Assembly: GCA_023078555.1 (NCBI GenBank)
Contig: CM041202.1
Location: 5,938,522 to 6,002,521, forward strand
Origin: Ulva prolifera
Lineage: Eukaryota > Chlorophyta > Ulvophyceae > Ulvales > Ulvaceae
Direction: 5' to 3'
Length of the DNA stretch: 64,000 bases
Position numbers and translations under genes: made by a program. A model generated the notes under the pieces. That model saw nothing but the letters and a program-made list of their open reading frames with translations. It did not search any database and was not told where the DNA came from. Shown here piece after piece: positions 25,401-35,600 of the stretch (within the stretch, counting starts at the first letter, position 1; each line of letters opens with the position of its first letter).

Positions 25401-28349
25401 CAGCACCACAACGCCCGCCGCCGTACGACAGGGCCAAACCCAACACACTGCTGCCTGAGGCCGCCCATCATGGCCGCCCGATTGCCGGGGCTGCAGCCTG
25501 TGTGCACACCCCTTCGGCATGTGTGGTCCTGTTAACTCGGATTTGTCAATGTCCAATAGGATACGGCTCAGTAAATTCAGATTTACTTTGCTTTACACCT
25601 GCTCCTGCCGATGCATGCTCTCATGCTATCACCCTCTTGCGATGCACAAATTCGGTTGCTGGATAAGGCTCCCAGATGAGGCTCCAACCACAGCCACACA
25701 CAGCAGGTTGGCCATTCGCATGATGGCTCTGTATGTGCACATCGTCTCACCACTGTTGTTTCTTTGGCATGCGAGTGTGTGCATTGTGTGTGCAGTGGTC
25801 ATGGTTTGTGTTGTGGTTTGTGTTGGGCCCGTGTTGGGCCCTTGCGTGGTTCTCTCTTAGTATAACAAAAGAGTGAACGGGAGAAGACAAACAGCATCTC
25901 ATCAGGCCGTTCTGTCTTCGTTGGTGGCTATGGTGCGACTGGGTGTAACGCGTTATAACGTCCTGTGTTCCTGTGCGGTTCCTGCGGTGATACCTGCTTG
26001 TCCGACTGTGTCCTTGTACAACTGCTCTCAACACTGGCAGTTGTAGCAGGTCGTGTTGCAGACGAGATTTGTGTTTCCGGGGTTCGACCTTCTCACATGT
26101 GCAGCTGCTATCTCCCTGATGCACATTGCGCACACGGGAATCTCCCCCAAACCTCTTACGCGGACGCCATGGCCATGCATTTGGTCAAGGAGGGGGCTCC
26201 TCGTTCCGGCGAACGTTAGCCATGATTCAGTCAGCCTGGCCCTGACGGCCTCAAGCACATCCGGCGCGCCTGCACAATTCGTGCGTACAGTATTCACGCA
26301 TGTTGTGGCGTTGACGCGGTGTCTTGCCCTGCAGCTGTGCATGCAGTCAGGCCTCATAATCGAACGGTTCTCTGGCACGCATGCCTGCTCTGCTTCCTCG
26401 GCCCAACCAACAGGAAGCGAGGGGAAGGCGAACTCAGCAACCGTCATATTACACATGGGAACCGGCTGTTCCACGCGTGGCCACGTGGCTGTGCGCTACA
26501 GTATCTCGATAGCCCCGCTGTCTCGAGATCGAGGCGGCTCGCTGCTGCTCCTGCGAATACATGTGAGATATCTAGAGATGTTGCACTGCCCGACCACGAA
26601 GGTAGCGCTCTGGATCCGCCTCGCAAAGGTAGAGATACACCGAAGGCAATCTCGTGAATACACGCCCGGCAGGTGCCGACCTGGGCGTACAACGACCATC
26701 GTTTGACACCGCTGTACGCTGATCACCGCATCTCTACGTCACACCCCGTCGCCACATCTGTCATGATGGCGTTGGACACGCGGTGCAGATGGCTCGCGCT
26801 GATGCCATGTACGTGCCGAACATTGCATGTCCGGCGCGCCTCACCACGCGAGTGTCGCGCGACCCGCACTCGCGACGCCTGTGCACCCGACTTTAACGTC
26901 AACTGAGCTGCTCGCCCGGTCATCCTGGCTCCTGCCGACGTTCATGCAGTTCGATTGGTGCGGGGCTGTGCGTGCAAGCGTCGCTCACTGCAAGCGCACA
27001 CAACAGTGAAAGGTCTGCGCAGTTGTGACTTGCGCAGACCTTTCACTGTTGCGAGGGGTGATGTCGCGTTGCCGATGCCCCTGGGCGCTGCAGTGTATGC
27101 TATCCCTGAGGTAAGTGCGGAGTACCCTAGAAGGCCCACCAAGTCGTGGCCAAGTTGCCACTCGCCAATTAACAGCTCGCCTGCAGGCGGGCGCCCACTC
27201 GGTGGGCATCATCACCAACACCGCCGTGCACCGCTTAGGCCGCTCCATGCATGAAAGTGCACTATGATGGGAACGCGGAGGTCATGCCAGAGGTCATGCC
27301 AAACAGCTGCCCTGGGCTGTTCACAAAAATGGGGTGCACAGACTAGCGACGACAACGTTCCTCCTCTGGATCCCTTCGATGCCCACAACCTCAGCACTGA
27401 CCACAGCCTGCATGCAGGCGCTGGCGGCCATCACGAAGCGGCTGCAGGTGCTCCATGACGGTGGCTACGCACACCGCAACATCAAGCCCTCCAACATCCT
27501 CTGGCTCCCGCACTCCAACTCCTGGGCGCTCACCGACCTGCGCTGCGCGGCGCGCATCGGCGAGCCCGCGGCCGCGGCGCGCGACCTGCGCCTCGCGTAC
27601 GCCGCCCCGGAACTCGCGCCGCGCCCCGGCAGCGGCCGCCGCAACGGCGGCGCCCGCTTACAGCGCGTCGAGGCCGCCTCAGACGCGTGGGCCCTCGGCG
27701 TTATCGCGGTGCAGCTGCTCACCGGCTCCTGCCCGCTGGACGATAGCACCGCCTCGAGCCGCAAGGAGGTGCGCCCGTCCGCCCATGCACGCGTTAAGCA
27801 CGCCTCCATGGACTGGACCTCGTCATTGAAGTAGCAAGTGGCATCGGCTGGTGTGGCCTCAAATGGCTCCCCGGCGCGAACGGCAGCTGGATGCACCACC
27901 CCCTTCATCTCAACGCATCAGTGGCGGCAACTCTGCCAACCCCAGCATTCTGTCCCATCTGTCACATCATTCTGTCACAACTCCGCAACGAAATCTGTCT
28001 GCCTGCGGCGTCACAGGGCTCTGATCACATGCGGCGCAGGGCGGCTCCTCCAAGCCACATCTTTTTTTATACTGTTTGAGCGCGGCGGCGGCATGCATTC
28101 AGTGCGGCAGCCGTGTAAACGGGTGTACACGTGTGTCTGACAATGATGTGTGCTTTTGGCGTGCAGTTGCTGGCGCAGCTACAGGGCAAGGCGGAGCTGC
28201 CGTGGGAGGGGTGGCCGCGGGAGATCCGGCAGAAGCTCGGCGCGCTGCGCAAGCCCGTGCTACGCCTGCTGCAGCGCTCCCCCGAGGCGCGGCTCAGCAT
28301 GGCCGAGCTCGGCAACGCCTGCCTCGCCGTCTTTGACGCCTCCACCTGA
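16413..28349 (+). CDS. Receptor-like transmembrane pseudokinase with beta-helix ectodomain
   Basis: Eight exons in consistent phase: 16413-16772, 16960-17245, 17684-18198, 18707-18991, 19167-20703, 23725-24005, 27418-27768, 28167-28349; 1265 residues. A hydrophobic segment (ASIAAVLLVLAIHF) near residue 40 should act as a signal anchor. Residues ~60-380 resemble a right-handed beta-helix (WLSDLYIRVASW, WLTHVSLIGQG, AAFQLRPAATATFVRTTFSAN). One transmembrane helix spans ~439-461, followed by RRKKQQ. A ~510-residue Pro/Ser/Ala-rich linker comes next. The kinase-like domain has the VAVK lysine (~1014), HRN in place of HRD (~1107-1109), KPSN, DLR in place of DFG (~1128), APE and SDAWALGV. Without the HRD aspartate it is probably inactive or weakly active. 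Introns 5 and 6 (3.0 and 3.4 kb) carry repeats. The exon 5-6 junction is the least certain. The ligand is unknown. Confidence 0.82.
21050..21069 (+). repeat. Poly(G) run, 20 bp
   Basis: Twenty G in a row lie in intron 5 of the pseudokinase gene. Its length is likely to vary or to be miscounted in assembly. Confidence 0.9.
21249..21540 (-). mobile_element. tRNA-derived SINE with (TTTAC) tail
   Basis: On the minus strand this element has an A-box-like tggcaccgcgg (21508-21498), a CCTCC/GGAGG stem, and a B-box gggttcgattc (21460-21450) at tRNA-like spacing. About 190 bp of body follow, ending in cagtaaatttag and tttactttactttac. This is the layout of a tRNA-derived SINE with a pol III promoter. 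The sequence before the A box is the common LINE terminus in opposite orientation, either part of the SINE or the site it landed in. It lies in intron 5 of the pseudokinase gene. Confidence 0.65.
24816..24852 (+). repeat. Copy of the dispersed CCAGTGGTATAGCGG motif
   Basis: This is a near-exact copy of the motif at 1968-2003. It is followed within 20 bp by a retroelement terminus (gatacaaggacacagccgg) in intron 6 of the pseudokinase gene. Confidence 0.7.
25145..25503 (-). mobile_element. Retroposon RB, 5'-truncated, with 17-bp target duplication
   Basis: The 17-mer GGGGCTGCAGCCTGTGT is at 25145-25161 and 25487-25503. The 325 bp between are nearly identical to the matching part of the copies at 11810 and 53550. 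Its truncated end stops after gccgcccgattgcc, well short of the other copies. It lies in intron 6 of the pseudokinase gene, and its high identity to the others suggests recent movement. Confidence 0.85.
25508..25600 (+). mobile_element. SINE 3' portion
   Basis: This is the reverse complement of 21249-21345, from ccccttcggcatgtgtgg through ttgtcaatgtcc to cagatttactttgctttac. It begins right after the target duplication of the adjacent retroposon, so that element probably landed in or beside an older SINE. Confidence 0.7.
27001..27051. repeat. Inverted repeat, 21-bp arms with 9-nt loop
   Basis: The arms 27001-27021 and 27031-27051 are exact reverse complements (outer end caacagtgaaagg) around the loop gttgtgact. 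It lies in intron 6 of the pseudokinase gene, about 370 bp before exon 7. A transcript would form a strong hairpin. Confidence 0.95.
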
Positions 28350-29129
28350 GCCACACCGCCCTTTGTTTGGAGTGTGGTACCCGGGGGGTTCCGGACGCTA
28401 TCCGAAACGGCGCATGCGTTCTCCTCTGGATCTTCATCTCTCCCGCATGAAGGCCCGAGCTGCTGGGGTGCTGATGCATTGTACAGAATCGTGCCCAGTT
28501 TGTGTGGCAGCCGGCCCTGCGGCACACGGTTCGCGCAGAGCAGCGCGTAGCGCGCAGCAGGAGACCGCGCAGGCCAGCAGACGCATGGGTGTGGCCGGCG
28601 GGGCTGCGTTGTGCACGTGGGGTTTGCAGTGTTTGGAGCTGCTGCTCTGCGGAGGCGAGTTGCAGTGCGGCCTGCGTCAGCGTGGACAGCGCAGTCATCG
28701 CGGGGCCTGCAGTGGCAGCACGGTCTGCGGTCTCGCTAGTTTCAGACGAAACCGTACGATGGTGTTGTCTGAACACCTGACTTCTGTGGTTAGTCCAGCA
28801 CCGCGTCGAGGGGCAGCTTCGTTCGGCCACATCGAGGTGGGCTGCATTGCTGCGTGAGCCATATTTCAGTGTTGGGGTTGTGGCAGATGCAGAAGTGGCA
28901 TGTTTTCACGGGCGAGACCCCGCTTTTGGACTAGTTTGGTAGGCACTTGGTAGGAAATTTGAGTGGCGCTGCACCTGCTCAAGGCGCAGCTGCGTGCGCA
29001 GGGCCGGCTGGGGCGGGCAGAGGTAAGCACAGGGCAGCAAATGCTCCGGTGGGTTCAGCTCGGCCTCTGCTCTAGCGTGACCACGGACGACAGGAAGGAC
29101 GTGCCGACGCCGCGCAAACATGCGAACAA

Positions 29130-29135
29130 TTTATT
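29130..29135 (-). terminator. Candidate polyadenylation signal AATAAA for the MIF gene
   Basis: The plus strand reads tttatt, giving AATAAA on the minus strand about 145 bp beyond the MIF stop codon. It is the only such hexamer I noticed at a suitable distance. Confidence 0.45.
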
Positions 29136-29280
29136 GCGATTGGGATTTGAATCACCAATAATTACATGGCATTTGCCAGCAGCCGCAGCTGTAGGACCCT
29201 AGATGCAACAGCGTAGCCATGGGCCGCTGCCCGCCCGCCTGCAGACGTTAGTGATGTTTTCAGTCAGTTGCGCCACAGCC

Positions 29281-30869
29281 TCATCCAGCGAACGTGGCTC
29301 CCTTGAAGCCGCAGTTTTCCCGTGGCACGTCGAAGAAGTTGATGTAATACCTGCATGGCACCTGTCACTTAGCAAGAGTCCCTGCTGCGCCCGTGTTGCT
29401 GCAGATCCACACAGGTCATGCCACACACCCTTGGTCGCATCCACACAAGGCCTCTCACTACTGTTGGCCTCAGGCAAACGACCGCATTGATCAGGGCTAT
29501 GTAGATTGCATGTTGCTGCCCAGTCAAAGAAGCCTCAGGACGGAAGCGACGATTGGAGGACATGCATGCGGATCCAGATCACACGGAGCTCCTGCCATGC
29601 CCAAGCCACTAGCCGGCGGACAGTCTCTCCTCTGGAGAGGCACACGCATGGCCGATTGGCTGTGCCACCACACCATGCCGCACTCGAGCAGTGCACAGCG
29701 CCTGATTGAGCCTCGTGGTGAAATGACAGCTAGCCTAACGAATGCAGGGCATACATGCAGTCATCCCACTGACCTGTCCAGTGGTGTTGTGGCACACAGC
29801 CACAAGGCCACCAGGTGGTAAGAGAAACAGTTAGGGAAGAGAGCTAGGGAAACAAAACAAGGGAAAGAAAGAGCGAGAGACAGATCGAAAGAAAGAGAGG
29901 GGGATGTGTAGGCTCACTGCAGAGGTATCACAGAAACAGAGCAAGAGTTTAACATCCGAGAAACCTGGGCCGAGGGAGAGATGGTGGCTCATGCTGGAGG
30001 CGGGACGCACCTGTCCTCTGCGATGCCGTGTGGCGCGATGAGGTCCGCGAAGGCCGCGCTGAACTGGCGGTTGTTCTCGAGTGTGATGGAGCCGAGCGAG
30101 TTGAGCTGCGCCAACGCACACGGCGCCGCCTTGCCGCCGAAAACCATGTCCAGCTTGTCCTACACCCCCTCACGCATGTCATGCAGACACACACACATCA
30201 CTAGAAACACACCATGATGCATGAGGCAGGGTGCAACATGTGTGCATGCCGATATGCAGATGCGCATCTCTGTTTTGGACGTGTGGCGTGCACAAGCGGC
30301 GACCCCGACTCGCACTGATGCTCGAATGGGGCTTTCAAGGTGGCGGAGAACCGAGTCGGGTCACCTCGCGGAATTTCAAGGCTGGCATCCGGAAACTAGG
30401 CCTAAACAGTCGGAATCGTTCTGTGTGATTGGGCCCAAGATCGGTACAAGCGCAACTGTGTGGGCTGAAGTGGCAATCTGGGGACTGATTTCCAGAGCAC
30501 GATATCCTCATTATGAATGTCTTGCTGGATCTGTTGTACATCAACACTGCGTTCTCGAGGGGGGTGTGGTGTGAGGTAGTGGCACAGTACCTGACAATGC
30601 TAGACAGAAGAACGTGGAGTGGACCACCATGGCAGCACTGTGCATGTAAGGTGTTTCCGCAAGCAGCGATCTTGTGCAGCTGGGCAATGCCATGACGCCT
30701 GCTTTCAGACATGTAGTGGAGGACTGCGTACTATCACACACACTGAGACGAAGGCCTCGGGCTTTCCCAGGCACTGCGCAACCGCTGCAGATGCATCGAC
30801 CATGAAGGCATTCTTACGGTCGCCCATGTCCACGTTAGTGTGCACGACCAGAGATGGGTCACCGGGCAT
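29281..30869 (-). CDS. MIF: MIF-family (tautomerase superfamily) protein
   Basis: Three minus-strand exons: 30869-30738, 30159-30011, 29350-29281; 116 residues, close to the usual ~115. Family landmarks are PSLVVHTNV near the start, GKPEAFVSV, MVFGGKAAPCALAQLNSLG, ENNRQFSAAFADLI, then YYINFFDVPREN and the terminal GATFAG. These proteins form trimers and use the proline exposed after removal of Met1 for keto-enol tautomerase activity. Here the aligned proline is residue 5, preceded by MPGD. An ATG nine codons further upstream is also open. The exon 1 donor is ambiguous (30738 or 30744), a two-residue difference. The exon 2 donor is gtgcgt. The gene converges on the pseudokinase gene and diverges from the PREY-like gene. 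Confidence 0.88.
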
Positions 30870-31851
30870 CTGCTGCAGGGAAGTGTTGCAGGGCATGCTG
30901 GTTGCTTCCTGTTGAGCCTCGCCAGAAGCCTGCACAAGAAGGCCGAGTTGCAGCTTCACGGGCACTGAGCAGCCGTTTACAAACCAGTGGAAGGACACAC
31001 CCGCATGACGGAAGGGCCTCTGTGCTTGTGAGCTCTGGGGAGGACAGAAGAGCTGCAGTGGACCCCAGCTGGCACAGATGTCGAGATTTGGCCCTGAGCA
31101 CAAGCGCAAGTCAGTGAATGTGTTCCGAGCATACATCGTCGTCTCGGTAAGACATGCGCCACCACACAGTTGAACGTCCGCGAAGCTCTTCGAGCCCCGG
31201 AGGTGCTTGATCGCACGCACTGTTCATGCGCATGCGTGCTGCAGGCGATCCTCATCGCGAACATGCTCATCTGACGGAAGTGTGCGTACCCGGTGATGCA
31301 ATAGATTGGGAGACAACATTTGCGGTATGTGATGTGTGCCGACCGAAGTGGATGCGGAAAAGCGACACTGGTTCGAGATACTAGCCACGTCAATCGCCGT
31401 GCTCCGTTAAGCCAAGCATCCGCCAGTCCCCAATGCTGATATATGAATACTTTCGACTCGAAGTTCAATTGAAAGGTGCGTGGACATCCGCGGTCTATGC
31501 TGGTTGTACCGTTGCACGTCGCGGTGCCGCATGCGGTCATGCAGTGTGGTGCTGCAGCGGCCCTTGTCACCACAATTTGATCTTGCTTGACGGTGAAGGA
31601 GAATCAGCCGTGCCCTGAGTGAAGTATGATTCCATCACCTGTCCACCGCGATGATCCAGAGTAGCACATGTCGCTCTCATGATACCGCTCGTGTTGTCAG
31701 TGTGGAGCCGTATGCCACGCCAAACGCCAGCATGTGTATGATTATTGCACGACTTTTCCATTACAGCGAGGAATTGTAAACATAAACAATGCATTATGAA
31801 TTTTGCGTTCTGACGGATCCTGCGTGTGTGCTTTAGAAGGCGTGGCTGCAC

Positions 31852-32466
31852 ATGCTTCCTCTCCTTCGAGCCGGTAGAGTCCTCTGTATCCGTGGATCTG
31901 CAGCACTGCCGTGTGACAAGAACCTCGGAAGGTTCTCCTTCAGCAGCAAAGGCACGATCGACGTGCTACTTTCGCTAAGATGCCATGCTTATCATGGTTA
32001 AACTTCCGAACTGGCCAAACGCTGGGAGAGGCCGGCCCGCACGTAACAGCATGTTTTGCATGTTGCAGAGATCAGCAGCTCGCAAGATAACAGTACCATC
32101 GCATCAGAGGAGGCTGTCATCAATCGATCAGAAACGGCTGGCAATCAAGCTGGCAATGCATACATCCACGTCCACGGCCATTTCGTTTGCCCGCTGTCGA
32201 AGGAAACATTAAAGTGCGGCAGCTCATCCTCTTTCAACCCATGCGATGTCTTGTTGAGCGAATCGTGCCCTCTTGCTCATCGCACAGCCTTCATCAGCAG
32301 ATCTGCGAGGATAGAGAACACCTCCTTGCCTTCCAGGTTTGATGAAAACACATCAGAGCTAATCAGTACAAGTCTCGGACTTGGCTATCCGATCACGCAT
32401 GGTGTTCCTGTTCTAATTCCCAGAAAAGCCAGGTTCCTGGAAGGTGGAGATAGCAACCAGAAATAG
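31852..32466 (+). CDS. PYURF: Mitochondrial PREY / Trm112-like small protein
   Basis: Exons 31852-31996, 32069-32213, 32337-32466; 139 residues. The C-terminal half matches the Trm112/UPF0434 fold as in human PREY: FVCPLSKETL, then ENTSELISTSLGLGYPI and GVPVLIPRKARF. Only one cysteine is present (CPLSK instead of CPxC), as in PREY, so zinc is probably not bound. The first ~35 residues (MLPLLRAGRVLCIRGSAAL...) are Arg-rich, Leu-rich and nearly acid-free, like a mitochondrial import signal. PREY is reported to stabilise mitochondrial methyltransferases involved in coenzyme Q synthesis and complex I assembly. Intron 2 is 123 nt and stays open if unspliced, but splicing restores the family alignment exactly; its donor is gtgcgg. 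The stop lies 207 bp before the TFIIIC start. Confidence 0.8.
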
Positions 32467-32673
32467 GACAGGTGTGCATGTGCCTCCTGATTGCCACGTG
32501 CAGATACCACTGGAACCTATCTGCAACTCCCTCCGACTTCCACGCTCCTTGGTAAAAGGACCAGGGAGACGCAGGTGAAGACTGCTCTCCTCAGCACGGT
32601 CACCTGTGGACACAGGATCAGGTGTACAATGGCTCGCTCGCTCGAGGCGCTGTCACAGGCATAACATAACAAA

Positions 32674-35600
32674 ATGAAGTTAGGGCCATGTGCAGGCAAC
32701 CAATTTGCTAGCACAATGGCGCTAGTGGATGATGTGTTGAGGGTGATAACGACCTACCTCGGTCTCCAAGGTGACGTGGGTACCCCCCTGCACGTCCTCT
32801 GGGAACATCTCACGACAGAGGGCCCCTTTCAAGGGCTCCCGGAGCTCCCTAATGGTGTCAAGGACGCAGCTTGGGGTGCACTCCGGAGCGACCCGGATGC
32901 ATTCGTGCTCTCATGTCCCCAACAGACAGCACAAGTGACCGGGAAAACTGAGGCGTATGTTGATGGTGCGCAGCAATGTCTCCATCTGCCAGTGCCGTCA
33001 TCTTTCAGCTTGCAGCCGATGGGATGATGGATGCTTCTGGCTGGATATAGCCTTGGCAGAATCAGTGTTGCCAGCCACAGCATGTGTGTGACACCTGTGA
33101 GGCCTCAACCTGTCAGGCTGGCTTTGAATCTCTTGCATTTGCTCTTCATATACAGCAGCTGTAGTACACTGCGATGTCAAGATCTCCTTACATGTATTGT
33201 TTTGTTGTCCTGTATTCGCCACCGTTCATGAAATCGGAAAGTTCCTGCAGATGATGTCCAGAAGACATACGCCGAAGAGCAGGCCAACGTCCGCCAACTC
33301 ACGGCCAAGAAAAAGAACTTCAAACGGCCACCGCCTTCAGCTCTCACTGGGTTCGAGGTCAAGGGCTTCTTGGTGCTCGCGGTAGCACGGGCCACCCTTG
33401 CGCGTGACGCTGCTGAGAGTGCCGGCGTGCAAGTGATCATGACCAAACACCTGCGACAGGTCGCCCTCGATGTGCGCACAGCGGAAGTCACTCCCGCGCG
33501 GTGCACTGCCCTGTCTCCGGTCGCCATGGTGCGCATTTCTGCTGCATGGACGCTCCTGCCCTGTGCGATGAAAACACATGCAAAGGGGAGTCATGGGCGT
33601 TTTGCGATGTCGGTTCACCGATGTCACTCGCATGAGGCATGCACGTGCACCACAAACCCCTGCAAAGTGAGAGCAGCCCAGCATGGTTGAAAAGGACACA
33701 GACGAGCAGACAGCACCGCTGCAGAGGTATGCAAACCAATAGCACATGCAAGCCACAGCCAGCGCCTGTTGCAGACGCATGTGCAGCATGTGTATGTAGC
33801 ACTTGCAGGCCTGACGAGGCTGCTTTGAGTAGCCAGCTGTTGATGTGTGAGCCTATCTCGCAGGCGTCACTGGAACGGATTGCGAGGTCACGCACAAGCG
33901 GCATCCTCCGCAGCGAGCTGCCGAAGCAGCTTGGGGTCAAGCAGAGCAACTTCCACTACGTCATGAAGCAGCTGCTGTCCCGCAGTCTGGTGAAGGCGAC
34001 GCCGATCAAGTTCACCCGCAACCGCACCTGCATCAGCACTGCGGCGCTGCATCTGACACGGTTTGCGCCGGAGATCTCACTGGCAAGCTGTCAGGTGTGT
34101 CTGTCACACCCTGCGGCCCTTTGCACATCCCGCCCCTGGTCCACCTGTCTTGATCTAGTGCTGCTGTCAATGCTGGGATATTATCATACAAGAACCCACG
34201 TCATGTCATTGTGCTCGAATTTAGTGGAGTGCAGTGCTTCATGCAGCAGAGCTAGTGTGGCCAGTCCCTGAAACGTACGGTGAGTGCATCACGGGCTCCT
34301 CACAGCCTGTGATGCTAGTCGGGCATTCTGACAATCAATCATTCAATCAATATGCGGCATGCTTTGCGATATGCGCGTGTACCACTCCTGAGCATGCTTT
34401 GAGGGGAATCTCTTTGTGGCAGGAATTTGTTTTATCATAGTATTGAACTGATTGAACTGGAGTGGCTGTAGGCCCTGACCACACCAGATGGTGACACGAA
34501 TGCTGTACGAATCGATGACGAGGCATGCCTGCTGCTGGAGATGTGCGCAAAGCTCGCCTCGCTGCCTGGCCAGACAGTGCCCGTGTTTGAGTTTAAGAAG
34601 TTTTACGGCCTGCAAAATGTTCAAGGCCATAGGCTGTGGCGGAAGATGCGCACGAAGCTGATGAAGGATGGCTGTGCTGAATGCTACGATGGGGTGGTAC
34701 ATGTGCGCCACCCATGCTGCTTTGTGTGCACCATCAAGCAGACGTTGGAACGTTGCCGATTGTGTGCAAGAGCGGGGCTGCTCCTCAGGCTCAACATAGG
34801 GTGACGGCGTGTGCATGTTCATCACGTTGTCATCTTGGTGATGGCTGGAGCGGTGCACGTTCGTATTTTCTGCGTGCTTCCACCTGACCCCGTGGGTAAA
34901 CTGCAGGAGAAGGTGATGGTCCATATGATTCGGCTGCTGAAGCCATGGAACCCAGATGACACCTCCGGAGGCAGCAGTGAATGGCCTCTGACAGCCCCAT
35001 ATGATGCGGTGTGGCCTGTACACATCTGCTGCATTCTTGGTGTTCTTGTTCGAAATTCCAGCGGTCCCCCCCCCCCTCCCCAAACCTTTGTCCTTGTTGC
35101 ACAATTGCTGCGCTCCCATTGCCAGTCTGCACCACTGTGTCGCTTAGACGCCTCAGAGACAACCACTGTTGCTAGCGCTGTCCTCATTCCACCGGATTCA
35201 GCCACGCTACACGCGTCATCTCACACGTGTGACCTCGCCGTGCATGTGTGCGTCACGTGGCAATGACGACACGCCGTGTGCACGCATGCGACCTCACTGT
35301 TTTTGGTGCGCCGCAGGTGCTGCCCCGCAATCTACCGGCACTGCGGGCGATGCTGGAGGCTCTGGTTGGCTCTGGCGCTGCCGGCGTGTCGAGTGAAGAG
35401 ATGATGGACCTCTTCCACATCACCTCCAAGGCCGCCAGCCTCCTCATCCGGCCGTTCATTGAACACTACGGGGTGCGCCTCCATGCACATGCACCACTGC
35501 GTGCTCAGACCATCGCTCCGCAGCGCCTTGTGTCGGACAGCAGTGTTTGGTCTCTGGGCTCGAGCACACACAACGATCCTGAATCCTTAAATGTTGACGT

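Noticed and set aside
26028-26706. Overlapping open frames on both strands (148 codons minus, 217 codons plus) in pseudokinase intron 6
   Set aside because: Neither has a recognisable domain, and both strands being open suggests composition rather than coding. A nested gene cannot be fully excluded.
28294-28830. 178-codon minus-strand frame antisense to the last pseudokinase exon
   Set aside because: It is largely the shadow of the GC-rich exon and has no conserved domain.
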